Positions 57,801 through 64,000 of a stretch of 64,000 nt of DNA are shown here, piece after piece. This DNA is from Aquimarina sp. Aq107 (GTDB taxonomy: Bacteria > Bacteroidota > Bacteroidia > Flavobacteriales > Flavobacteriaceae). Each line of letters begins with the position of its first letter. The stretch's first letter is position 1. The notes under the pieces are model-generated. The model was not told the origin of the DNA and made no database searches. It worked only from the letters and a program-made list of their open reading frames with translations. The stretch is taken from positions 4,326,501 through 4,390,500 of the forward strand of contig NZ_OX030782.1 in assembly GCF_943733665.1 (NCBI RefSeq), written 5' to 3'. The translations under genes and the position numbers were made by a program.

Positions 57801-58676
57801 AAACATCTGAGACATATTGGTAACATTAGAAACATTCCAATTATTTAGAGGATTATTATATGCACTGGCATCAAGAAACATTCTTGACATGTCGGTAACA
57901 TTTGACACATCCCAATTATTGATATTTTGATTGAAACGTTCCGCGTCATCAAACATACCTTGCATGTTGGTTACAGTTGCGGTATTCCAATTATCTAAAG
58001 GTTCATTAAACAATTCTGCATCCCGAAAAGTTTCGGACATATCGGTTACATTTATTACATTCCAATTATCTAAAGGTCTATTAAATATTTCTGCGTCATA
58101 GAACATTCCCGAGATATCTGTAATTGTACCTACATCCCAATTATTAACAATACCATTAAACGAAAGACACCCCCTAAACATATTTTTTAACGAGGTTGCT
58201 TGAGACAAATTTGGAGAATCTATTGCGTCGAAGTTAAGGTTACTACATCCATAGAAAGCATTTTCCATTGTTCGCCACTCGATAATCCCCCATTCAAGAA
58301 TTTCTATAATCTTTTCTTCATCTCCTGAATTATTAAAATAGATTGCTGGAAAATCACCACTTATTTTCACAGTATAGGTTCCTGGTGTTGCATAAGTATG
58401 GGTCATATCTCCTGTTACACCTGTATCCGTTGACCCATCACCCCAATCTACCGTATAATTGTACGTATACGCTGGATTTGTAGGAATTGTAATTTCATTA
58501 TTTGCAGAAGTACCTGGCTGTGTTGTATCCCATATCGCAGTAAATTCTCCAACAAAGCTAGTAAACTCAGATTTTTCAATACTGCTTTCTACAGAATATC
58601 CATAAAACAGAGGAGTTATAAACAGGCAACAACTTAATAGATATAGTACAGTACGCTTGTGTATTTTTTTTATCAT
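51804..58676 (-). CDS. Giant BspA/DUF285-repeat surface protein with fibronectin-like repeats and gliding-type T9SS C-terminus
   Basis: 2,290 residues. After the signal peptide come two similar blocks, each a PKD-like domain (VDWGDGS; DWGDGEYD) followed by many ~24-residue DUF285 repeats of the pattern FNQPLxxWDVSxVTxMxxMF (~150-590 and ~790-1460). Each block ends with the same cap (ENYDxxLIxWSxQ) and a Cys-containing domain. Nine fibronectin-like units starting CTxLxxPLxG are present: one between the blocks and eight in tandem after them. The C-terminus GFSPDGDGINEFWEIDG to FLVLKR is the gliding-motility-associated (type B) sorting domain. BspA-like proteins act as adhesins, so surface or algal attachment is a reasonable guess. 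Confidence 0.92.
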   Translation of the reverse strand: MIKKIHKRTVLYLLSCCLFITPLFYGYSVESSIEKSEFTSFVGEFTAIWDTTQPGTSANNEITIPTNPAYTYNYTVDWGDGSTDTGVTGDMTHTYATPGTYTVKISGDFPAIYFNNSGDEEKIIEILEWGIIEWRTMENAFYGCSNLNFDAIDSPNLSQATSLKNMFRGCLSFNGIVNNWDVGTITDISGMFYDAEIFNRPLDNWNVINVTDMSETFRDAELFNEPLDNWNTATVTNMQGMFDDAERFNQNINNWDVSNVTDMSRMFLDASAYNNPLNNWNVSNVTNMSQMFDDANSFNQNINNWIVDNVTDMSGMFSCRSFNQPLDNWNVSSVIDMSSMFSTNTNFNQSINNWNVSSVTNMDTMFFLTVFNLPLDQWDVSAVTSMSLMFNRALFNLPLNDWDVSSVTSMSRMFGGNTSFTTPFNQPLDQWNTSSVINVSGMFSWSAFNQNINDWDMSNVVNMSTMFTSNVVYDQPLNNWDVSSVTNTSGMFSAAASFNQDIINWNTENVVNMSQMFNGAQIFDRNLASWNITAVTQMVNMLSNSGLSQENYDNVLIGWSSQTVQSNVSLGALNIRYCNGRIARQELIDNFNWTITGDIVNCTNVFCTEMISPLDGATGVPANSDIVWNAAPQATGYLVSLRRENGGATQIIYDNEDVGNVTRITFTNEFLDGDVVYITVVPYNAEGPAENCDEISFSVVSSWQNNPDAYRIQIDTRIDGFATTPINQFEVETNNDFTYNINIDWGDGEYDNNVTSDIIHTYDVPGIYNVAIIGEFPNPYFGVFGDGEKVLSIDRWGTFEYLSMEKACNDCENMIYNATDIPNLSQVTSMNEMFDGAVLFNANINDWDVSNVTDMSGLFNRTTAFNQPLDNWVVDNVIDMSRMFSAASSFNQPLDTWNTSNVEFMSSMFRSASSFTQNINGWDVSSVTNMGSMFEGARLYNSPMDSWDVSNVTNMIAMFKRALVFDQSLNAWDVSNVTNMAEMFNGFFLDMEFNASLSNWDVSNVTDMREMFAYCPRFDQPLDNWDVGNVTDMSEMFHEASVFNQDINSWNVTNVITMQSMFEDAVAFNQPLNNWDVNSVVSMVSTFQNAQAFDQPLNAWNVSAVANMTSMFRRANAFNQPLDNWNVSSVTLMTSMFEGASAFNQDLNPWDVAVVTNMDSMFKDAIVFNEPIDAWNTGEVQNMQEMFSGATAFNQNIDTWNVSFVTTMEEMFRNATSYNQAMDSWNVASVTTMEGMFRGATSFNEIISSWNVRGVNTMAYMFDGATSFNQLLNSWRVSGVQNMDYMFRNASSYNQEMNMWNIGSVSMQSMLENAAAFDQFLGDWNISSVSNMLDMLDNTALTRENYDSTLIAWSEQALTSGINLGAESLLYCDSIDERQSMIDTYGWIFTDDIRDCPIPVCTQLTSPENGDVDVPINTNLVWEPVLYATEYVLTITLQPSGTIINATVTTESYEFAANELVGSTSVTVLIEPRNDEGIATGCVAETFSLSTNPATVPDCTMLLAPLAGTSDVAITTDVSWQAIADADGYFLTVGTSTGGNDILNNEDVGNVTTYDLTNDLPEDTEIFVTITPYNEEGNATGCAEESFTTELIPVVPSCTTISDPLNGATNVAIDTNLSWNSVGGATGYLVSVGITQGGIEIANNIDVGDVTIYDFPTDLIENRTFYVTIIPYNDVGDAVGCMEESFRTGDSTLNDPPACTTLLTPLNADLNVAVGTNLTWNSSFNSDGYRLTVGTSSSGTDIINDQDVGNVTTFDLPADLPENTEIFVTIIPYNSFGDATGCSEESFTTETIATIPSCTTLSIPLDGATNIAIGSDISWNTVSDATGYRLTVGTSSGGSDIINNQDVGNVTTFDLPADLPENTEIFVTIIPYNVVGDATGCLEESFTTETVATIPSCTTLSIPLDGTTDIFIGTDLSWNTISDATGYRLTVGTSSGGSDIINNQDVGNVTTFDLPADLPENTEIFVTIMPYNAVGDATGCSEERFTTETIATIPSCTTLSIPLDGATDISIGTDLSWNTISDATGYRLTVGTGSGGSDIINNQDVGNVTTFDLPTDFPENAEIFVTIIPYNAVGDATGCSEESFTTETIATIPSCTTLSIPLDGATDISIGTDLSWNTISDATGYRLTVGTGSGGSDIINNQDVGNVTTFDLPIDLSENTEIFVTIIPYNAVGDATECSEESFTTENPIIAIEDDTKYGFSPDGDGINEFWEIDGIENYPGNTVSIYNRWGDMVFEISGYNNTSRVFRGDANRLTNLGGGALPEGTYFFSINIPQSNSLKKLKGFLVLKR
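52137..53630 (-). repeat. Tandem 297-bp repeats in the surface-protein gene
   Basis: Five consecutive units with an exact period of 297 bp (99 codons), seen by aligning the CATCCAGTAGCAT word at 52144 (one mismatch), 52441, 52738, 53035 and 53332. Adjacent copies are nearly identical at DNA level, and further diverged copies lie to the right. This is recent expansion, and copy number may vary between strains. Confidence 0.9.
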
Positions 58677-59042
58677 ATGAAATTTTTAAATCAATTTTTC
58701 CTTGTAAACTGAATTTAAATCAACACTCATTCGTGATGACCTAGTATTTACGTTAACAAAACTAGTAGCTGTTCGTACCTCAGTCAACCCTGAAAACCGT
58801 TGTTTTTTAAATTAGCTTATAAAATGAACTCTTACTTTATAGGAAGATGCATTTCATTTTTCTCAAAACTATACATTAATGTTTGTGAAGACGTTTCAAA
58901 TTATAATTTGAAACCTATAAATAGCGCTTTATATACTATTTACTTATATTCGAAAGGCATGATTGCGGTTAAAATCTAACACAATAAGCAAATAAGATAA
59001 TAACTTTTTTAAATGAGTTTTGTTGAAGATGACTCAATAAAA
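58677..59042. other. Intergenic region upstream of the giant surface-protein gene
   Basis: About 370 nt with no gene seen. It holds a perfect 22-bp palindrome, GTTTCAAAT-TATA-ATTTGAAAC at 58893-58914, roughly 220 nt upstream of the start codon, which could be an operator or a small hairpin. Confidence 0.4.
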
Positions 59043-59074
59043 AAAACCTGAAAAACATTCGTTTATCAGGTTTT
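59043..59074 (-). terminator. Terminator downstream of the tRNA-Leu remnant
   Basis: AAAACCTGA and TCAGGTTTT arms around a 14-nt loop, with a T-run on the minus strand directly beyond the tRNA 3' end. It fits a terminator for the original tRNA transcript. Confidence 0.7.
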
Positions 59075-59078
59075 CTTG

Positions 59079-59135
59079 TACTCAAGGTGGGAATCGAACC
59101 CACACTCTCGAAAGAACTGGATTTTGAATCCAACG
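59079..59135 (-). pseudogene. 3' fragment of tRNA-Leu(CAA), attachment site of the adjacent integrative element
   Basis: Read on the minus strand: anticodon stem-loop TTGGA-TTCAAAA-TCCAG (anticodon CAA at 59124-59126), a long class II variable arm (TCT-TTCG-AGA), T arm GTGGG-TTCGATT-CCCAC, then acceptor strand CTTGAGT and discriminator A. CCA is not encoded. The matching 5' acceptor strand (ACTCAAG) and a regular D arm are absent: the sequence changes just 5' of the anticodon stem, toward the recombinase gene. This is the usual mark of integration into a tRNA gene, with the complete tRNA expected at the other end of the element. Confidence 0.8.
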
Positions 59136-59289
59136 TATTTGATAGCAAATTTCATCAACCACATTCATAATCAACTGATTAATAAATATTTAATATTAAT
59201 TGATTTCATCTGATATGATATAAAATCAATAAATGTTGTACCTATGTTGTACCAAAAATAATTATCTTTATAGTCTAAAATTAAAAGGT

Positions 59290-60501
59290 ATGGCCTCAAA
59301 TGCAAAAGTAGTTATAAGAAAGAAACCAAATAAAGAAGGGCTATATCCTTTGGCAATCCGCATAACAAAGAACCGTCGGTCAACATACCACTATGTCGGT
59401 CATTATTTAGATTTAAAAGATTGGGATGAGAAGAACTTACGAGTTAGAAAATCCCATCCTAATGCCGACAGATTAAATAATTTGATTTCTACCAAGCTTT
59501 TAGAGGTTAACAAAACACTCATAGATTTACAGTCCGATAAAAAGGATTTTTCTGCAAATCAAATAAAAGAAGTACTCTATTCAGGTTCTAAATCGAGTAC
59601 TTTTTATGAAGTTGCAAATGATTTTCTTTCCGAGCTTGAATCAAATAAAAAACTCTCTCAACTGTCAGCAGATAAAGTTCGTGTAAATCACGTAATAACC
59701 TTTTATAAGTCAAAGCAGTTGACCTTTCAAGAAATAGACGAAGCCTTTTTGAGGAAATTTAAAACTTATTTAAAAAAATTAAATCTTTCAGAAAGGTCAG
59801 TAGTAAATAACCTTGTAGTCATAAGAACAATCTACAACAGGGCTATAAAAATGGGTGTTGTTGATAGAAAATTCTATCCATTTGGCTCAGGTAAGATGAG
59901 GATAAAGTTTCCTGAAACTGAAAAAATAGGATTGACTAAGAAAGACATAAGGTCATTTGAATCTGCTAAAAATCTTACTGAAAATGAAACCCACGCACGC
60001 AACGTCTGGTTGTTCAGTTTCTATTTTGCAGGAATTAGAGCCGCTGATTTGCTTAAAATTAGATGGTCAGATATTTATGACGATAGACTTCACTATCGTA
60101 TGAACAAAAATTCCAAATTACTATCGCTCAAAATACCGAAAAAAGTATTCCCAATTTTGGAATATTACAAATCTGGGAAACAGAACAATAATGATTTTGT
60201 TTTTCCTGAAATGAAAAAGGCAAATTTCAAGGATGCTAAAGATGTCTATGCTAAGACCAAAACGGCCACAAAAAAATTCAATAAATATTTGGTAGGGGTC
60301 GCAAAGAAAACAAAGGTTACCAAAAAGGTAACTATGCATATTGCTCGCCATAGCTTTGGTCATATATCAGAGGACAAGATTCCGATAAAAATGCTTCAAA
60401 AACTCTACAGACACTCTGACCTAAAAACGACTATAAATTATCAGGCCAACTTTATCCATAAAGAAGCTGATGATGCACTAGAAAGCGTTTTAACATTTTA
60501 A
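59290..60501 (+). CDS. Tyrosine recombinase/integrase (phage-integrase family)
   Basis: About 403 residues from the ATG at 59290; an upstream ATG at 59233 would add 19 residues that do not look like an integrase N-terminus. The Arm-type N-terminal domain (VVIRKKPNKEGLYPLAIRI) is typical of Bacteroidota integrases. A SAM-like core-binding domain and the catalytic domain follow. The catalytic Arg is in FAGIRAADLL, His-x-x-Arg in MHIARHSFG, and the second His in LYRHSDLKTT, with the nucleophile Tyr in TINYQANF. It starts ~155 nt from the tRNA-Leu fragment and transcribes away from it, so it should catalyse integration and excision of the island extending right. Confidence 0.93.
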   Translation: MASNAKVVIRKKPNKEGLYPLAIRITKNRRSTYHYVGHYLDLKDWDEKNLRVRKSHPNADRLNNLISTKLLEVNKTLIDLQSDKKDFSANQIKEVLYSGSKSSTFYEVANDFLSELESNKKLSQLSADKVRVNHVITFYKSKQLTFQEIDEAFLRKFKTYLKKLNLSERSVVNNLVVIRTIYNRAIKMGVVDRKFYPFGSGKMRIKFPETEKIGLTKKDIRSFESAKNLTENETHARNVWLFSFYFAGIRAADLLKIRWSDIYDDRLHYRMNKNSKLLSLKIPKKVFPILEYYKSGKQNNNDFVFPEMKKANFKDAKDVYAKTKTATKKFNKYLVGVAKKTKVTKKVTMHIARHSFGHISEDKIPIKMLQKLYRHSDLKTTINYQANFIHKEADDALESVLTF

Positions 60502-60640
60502 AGGTATTATATTAACAGCTTAGTCTAATCGATTGCTAAAGTGAGGTGAATTTTTAACTCCGATTAAAAATAATTGCAACATTTGACGGTAGGAATATTT
60601 TGTTTGTTTGTATATTGAATGAATTAGAACCTTAACCTAC

Positions 60641-61216
60641 TTGCTACAATCTAAAATGGAACTGAAGGAATATATCATAGTTAATATCGATGCCACATTT
60701 GACGGTAATCTTCCCTTCAAATCCTACAAAAAAAAAGTAAAAAAGGGTTCAGTTTTCACACACTTTGAGCAACTAGAAAAAAAAGTATACTTTTTGAATG
60801 AAGGAATTGTTCAAGTAGAAATTAAATCTAAAAGCGAGATTAAAATTTTAGACTTTTTTTTCAAGAATTCCTTTTTTGCCTCTTACAGCTCTCTTTTATC
60901 AAATTCACCTTCTGATGTTTGCATTACTGCATTTACAGATTGTGAAGTAGAAATCATCGAATATCAAGATTTAATGGCTGCCTATGACTCCTCGCTTCTA
61001 GCCAACAAATTGGGTAGAATTGAAACCGAAAAACTCTATTTAAGAAAGGTTCAGAGAGAAAAAGAGCTACTTACCAAAACAGCTGAAGAAAGATATATTT
61101 TGCTTCTTTCAAATCATCCTCAGATAATAGAACAAATTCCGATTAAGGATATTTCAAAATATTTGGGTATTCAACCGGAGAGTTTGAGCAGAATAAGGAA
61201 AAAAATTATTTCTTAA
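60641..61216 (+). CDS. Crp/Fnr-family transcriptional regulator
   Basis: 191 residues (ATG at 60656 is an alternative start). An N-terminal cyclic-nucleotide-binding-like beta-roll includes VYFLNEGIVQVEI and FFKNSFFASYSSLLSNSPS. A dimerisation helix follows, then a C-terminal winged helix with IPIKDISKYLGIQPESLSRI, the recognition-helix region. No cysteine cluster for an iron-sulfur centre is seen, so it is not an Fnr oxygen sensor. Small Crp-like proteins of this type are frequent in Bacteroidota, often beside oxidoreductase or hydrolase genes. It precedes an alpha/beta hydrolase gene by 54 nt and may regulate that gene and the following one. Confidence 0.88.
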   Translation: MLQSKMELKEYIIVNIDATFDGNLPFKSYKKKVKKGSVFTHFEQLEKKVYFLNEGIVQVEIKSKSEIKILDFFFKNSFFASYSSLLSNSPSDVCITAFTDCEVEIIEYQDLMAAYDSSLLANKLGRIETEKLYLRKVQREKELLTKTAEERYILLLSNHPQIIEQIPIKDISKYLGIQPESLSRIRKKIIS

Positions 61217-61270
61217 CATTAGGTCAACTTTTAGGCTGAAAACTTTGGCTACTTTCCAAAACAAAAAAGG

Positions 61271-62104
61271 ATGCTGTACAAAATACTGAAATATCCTTTT
61301 TTCGGAAACTATATGGTCAAATGGAGAAATCCAATTCCTGCAGATGAACGAAAAGAGTGGAGGCAACTAACGGTAAAAAGCAAAAGCGGAGCCACTTTAA
61401 AAGGGCTTTTTGCATCGTCTAAAACGGTTAATGAAAAGGCAACTATAGTTCTCGGTCATCCTATGGGCAAGGAAGCAAAGGGGTATTTTATTAAACGAGG
61501 ATACACAGATTTGCTAAGAAAAAACGGTTTTAATACTTTAATTTTTGATATCAATGGTTTTGGGGAAAGCACTAATGGTAATTTCTCATATTTTGAGGAT
61601 ATTGTTGCAATAGGAATAAAAGCAAAAACAATAACCCCAAAGTTACCTATTGGTTATTTTGGAATCTCATTAGGTGATCAATGGTCTACCATTGCATTTG
61701 CCGATGAAGGCCATCGCTATGATTTTGCCATAGTTGAAAGTTCCGCAACAACATTAGAAGAGTTTTGGAAAAGATTTCCTTTTGCATATAGGACCTTGAA
61801 ATTTCTTAATATCATTTTACCCAAATATACCAGGAAAATCAAAATGATTGAACGAATTAAAGAAGCTAAAAGACTGAAATCGCTATTGTTGATTTATTCA
61901 CATAAAGATTCTTGGGTTCCCTTTGATATGGGGCGGCGATTTCTAAAGAACAGCCCAGTGCCAACCGAACTTTGGTCTGTAGAAGATTCTAGACATGCTG
62001 AAATAATGAGGTCAAAACATAAAAAGGAATATCAAGAAAAAATAGTATCCTTCTTTAATACAGAATCACGAAAAGTAGCTATAGGAGACAACTCACAAAA
62101 TTAA
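61271..62104 (+). CDS. Alpha/beta-hydrolase family protein
   Basis: 277 residues with the alpha/beta-hydrolase order: oxyanion region VLGHPMGKEAKG, the nucleophile elbow GISLGD (Gly-x-Ser-x-Gly), Asp in YSHKDSWVPFD and His in DSRHAEIM near the C-terminus. No signal peptide or lipobox is clear; the N-terminal stretch LYKILKYPFFGNYMV is mildly hydrophobic and could be peripheral. The substrate is unknown. It belongs to the group of serine hydrolases annotated as alpha/beta fold hydrolases next to Crp-like regulators. Confidence 0.85.
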   Translation: MLYKILKYPFFGNYMVKWRNPIPADERKEWRQLTVKSKSGATLKGLFASSKTVNEKATIVLGHPMGKEAKGYFIKRGYTDLLRKNGFNTLIFDINGFGESTNGNFSYFEDIVAIGIKAKTITPKLPIGYFGISLGDQWSTIAFADEGHRYDFAIVESSATTLEEFWKRFPFAYRTLKFLNIILPKYTRKIKMIERIKEAKRLKSLLLIYSHKDSWVPFDMGRRFLKNSPVPTELWSVEDSRHAEIMRSKHKKEYQEKIVSFFNTESRKVAIGDNSQN

Positions 62105-62344
62105 ATTTCGGCTACAGTCCATATATCATGACATTCATCTGGATGTATTATCTGTGATTGGGTTAATATGCTTTAACATTTCAAATTGTTTAGCCAAGTT
62201 TCCATTTTCCTTATCATCCACATCCCTATAAACAGATATAACCGCAATCATAACTGGCGCCATTTATCAACATATGTAAATGCACCTCAATGTCTTTCAT
62301 AGGAAATTTGTAAAAAAATAAATCTTTTTATAAATAAGCTACTA
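62105..62344. other. Intergenic region with a possible degraded coding trace
   Basis: 240 nt. On the minus strand a short open stretch beginning at an ATG near 62300 is continued in another frame after a stop, giving peptide fragments (GASYDCGYICL and YRDVDDKENGNLAKQ) that read like one decayed gene. The trace is too short for identification. Confidence 0.2.
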
Positions 62345-63157
62345 ATGAAATCAGACAACATAAAAACAATCGCCCTTGTACTTTTATTATTAATAACGAC
62401 GAGTATAAGTGCCCAAAACAAAAAGATGCTCTTTATTATGAGTGCAGCTGACTCATTATCCTTGAATGAAGGAAAAAAACTTCGCCAAACGGGAGTCTTT
62501 CTAAATGAGTTTTACTTCTCCTATAAAGCTGCCATCAATCGTGGATATCAAGTAGATTTTGCCACACCTGCTGGTATGATTGCCACCATTGATGAAGAGA
62601 GTATGAAGGATAAATATTGGAAAGAACAACAAAGTACCCAAGAAGAAGCCATATCCTTTGTGAAGGAAAACCACTTCTTTAACCACCCTTTAAGCCTAAA
62701 AGAAGCTTTCGAACAAAAAGAACAATATGCAGGGCTAATTATACCTGGCGGACAAGGACTCATGGTTGACCTCTTCTACAACCCACTGATTCCGATGTTT
62801 CTGAAAACGTTTCAACAAGACCAAAAAGTGATTGGGCTTATATGCCATGCGCCAAGTTTGCTACTGACAATTCCCGAGCATGAAAACCCATTTATTGGTT
62901 ACGAAGTAAACTCTGTCAGTCCTTTTGAGGAATTCTATATTGAGACCTTTATAATGAAAGGCAAGCCTAAAAATCGAAAAATAGCGAAACGATTGAAGCG
63001 ATTAGGTTTAAAATACAGAAGCAAAGGACCAAAAGCAGATTTTGCAATAGCGCATAAAAACCTTGTAACAAGTCAAAACCCGTTTTCTAGCGACTCTTTT
63101 AACAAACTCTATTTCGATACTTTATCTAAAAAATCAAATTCAGAAGTTTCCAAATAA
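62345..63157 (+). CDS. Secreted DJ-1/PfpI-family protein (class I glutamine-amidotransferase-like)
   Basis: 270 residues with an N-terminal signal peptide (VLLLLITTSISAQ). The DJ-1/PfpI core is visible: FIMSAADSLSLNEGKK, GYQVDFATPAGM, GLIIPGGQGLMVDL and the nucleophile elbow GLICHAPSLLL with the conserved Cys. Members include glyoxalase III and chaperone-like stress proteins; the exact activity is not readable here. A signal peptide is less common in this family and suggests periplasmic action. It is encoded next to an alpha/beta hydrolase and a sigma-54 activator gene in the island. Confidence 0.85.
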   Translation: MKSDNIKTIALVLLLLITTSISAQNKKMLFIMSAADSLSLNEGKKLRQTGVFLNEFYFSYKAAINRGYQVDFATPAGMIATIDEESMKDKYWKEQQSTQEEAISFVKENHFFNHPLSLKEAFEQKEQYAGLIIPGGQGLMVDLFYNPLIPMFLKTFQQDQKVIGLICHAPSLLLTIPEHENPFIGYEVNSVSPFEEFYIETFIMKGKPKNRKIAKRLKRLGLKYRSKGPKADFAIAHKNLVTSQNPFSSDSFNKLYFDTLSKKSNSEVSK

Positions 63158-63194
63158 TCACTATCAAAAAACAACAACGGATTAACTTAGAGAA

Positions 63195-64000
63195 CTACTT
63201 CAACCCCAATTTCTTTAAGCGGTACTCTAAAGTAGTAGGTTTAATGTTCAATAATTTGGCGGCACCTTTGTCCCCTCGTATTCGCCAATTGGTCTTTTTT
63301 AAAACATCCAATAATTTATCTCGTTCTATTCTGTTTTGCTCAGCTTTTATCTTTTCCAAATCAAATTCTGGCACTGAACTTTCAGTTATAGCATTCTCTT
63401 TATTTTTTCGAATTGTGCTTCTTTTTAGAGGAACTAGTTCTCGTGCCCATGATAATGCCTTTCCTTGATTTAGTATAGTGGCTTGTTCTACTAAATTTTG
63501 AAGCTCTCTAATATTTCCTGGCCAATCATATTGCAATAGTTCTTGCATCGCCTTTTCTTTAATTCCCATAAAAGGGACATTTAATTTAGTGCAGAATTTC
63601 TGCGCAAAAAAAGTGGCTAATAATGGAATATCCTCCTTTCGTTCTTCGAGCGAAGGCATTTTTAGTGGGAAAACATTAAGCCTGTAATACAGGTCTAATC
63701 TAAAATTCCCTTTTTCGCACTCATCTTGCAAATCACGATTCGTAGCTGCTATAATTCTAACATTTGTTTTTATCAATTCCTTACCTCCTATTCGTTCGAT
63801 TTCCTTTTCCTGTAATGCCCTTAGTAATTTTGGCTGAAGTTCTAAGGGCAGCTCTCCAATCTCATCTAAAAACAGTGTGCCGTTATTGGCTAATTCGAAC
63901 TTACCTATTCTACGTTCGAAAGCGCCGGTGAAACTTCCTTTTTCATGACCGAACAACTCTGACTCTACAAGCTCTTTTGGCAAGGTGGCACAATTTACTT
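63195..64000 (-). CDS. Sigma-54-dependent transcriptional activator, C-terminal part (5' end outside window)
   Basis: The reading frame is open through the window end, so 63,195-64,000 is the C-terminal ~268 residues. The AAA+ domain shows ELFGHEKGSFTGAF (the GAFTGA loop region that contacts sigma-54), Walker B LFLDEIGELP, and sensor regions (IAATNRDLQ, DLYYRLNVFPLKMP, WPGNIRELQNLVE). The C-terminal Fis-type helix-turn-helix reads GDKGAAKLLNIKPTTLEYRL. The Walker A motif and sensory N-terminus lie outside the window. It converges with the DJ-1-like gene. Its target promoters are unknown. Confidence 0.93.
   Translation of the reverse strand, partial: VNCATLPKELVESELFGHEKGSFTGAFERRIGKFELANNGTLFLDEIGELPLELQPKLLRALQEKEIERIGGKELIKTNVRIIAATNRDLQDECEKGNFRLDLYYRLNVFPLKMPSLEERKEDIPLLATFFAQKFCTKLNVPFMGIKEKAMQELLQYDWPGNIRELQNLVEQATILNQGKALSWARELVPLKRSTIRKNKENAITESSVPEFDLEKIKAEQNRIERDKLLDVLKKTNWRIRGDKGAAKLLNIKPTTLEYRLKKLGLK

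Noticed and set aside
59079..59180. Intact tRNA-Leu gene
   Set aside because: The 3' half is perfect, but no 5' acceptor strand complementary to CTTGAGT and no regular D arm are present, so it is called a fragment.
1..64000. CRISPR array or phage structural genes
   Set aside because: The only tandem repeats are long in-frame protein repeats; no short repeat-spacer pattern and no phage head, tail or lysis genes were found.

Overview
The window looks like chromosomal DNA of a marine, polysaccharide-degrading Bacteroidota, probably Flavobacteriaceae (Aquimarina-like; this placement is inference). Supporting signs are the AT-rich sequence, one SusC/SusD pair, a hybrid two-component regulator, many large secreted proteins ending in type IX secretion (T9SS) sorting domains, a PorP/SprF protein and a gliding-motility-type C-terminal domain.

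Positions 1-24,824 hold a uronic-acid utilisation locus. On the left is the 3' end of glucuronate isomerase (uxaC). A minus-strand operon (8,919 to 652) runs susC, susD, a GH88 unsaturated uronyl hydrolase and a GH2 enzyme. Its likely regulator (13,262 to 9,159) and a secreted beta-helix protein (15,041 to 13,368) lie upstream on the same strand. A plus-strand operon (15,493-24,824) encodes an SDR-type fructuronate reductase candidate, UxuA, KduI, KduD, a DUF4861-like lipoprotein, KdgK, Eda and a DctP/Q/M TRAP transporter. Together with UxaC these take both free D-glucuronate and 4,5-unsaturated uronate to 2-keto-3-deoxygluconate (KDG), then KDPG, then pyruvate and glyceraldehyde-3-phosphate.

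Positions 24,990-49,144 hold seven very large minus-strand genes for secreted, modular T9SS cargo: two G8-domain beta-helix proteins resembling animal CEMIP/TMEM2 hyaluronan depolymerases, a jelly-roll protein, a BNR-4 beta-propeller (ulvan-lyase-like) protein, two PL14-like lyases, and a GH5 endoglucanase fused to a beta-helix domain. Five of them share one unassigned C-terminal module of about 120 residues. No sulfatase or rhamnosidase is present, which points to a little-sulfated, glucuronate-rich polymer, possibly glucuronan-like or an oxidised beta-1,4-glucan. This substrate call is inference.

Positions 50,885-58,676 hold a PorP/SprF-like protein and its probable partner, a 2,290-residue surface protein of BspA/DUF285 repeats and Cys-containing fibronectin-like repeats.

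From about 59,079 a mobile island begins: a 3' fragment of a class II tRNA-Leu(CAA) gene lies beside a tyrosine recombinase, followed by a Crp/Fnr regulator, an alpha/beta hydrolase, a DJ-1/PfpI-like protein and the C-terminal part of a sigma-54 activator cut by the window end. The island's other end is outside the window.
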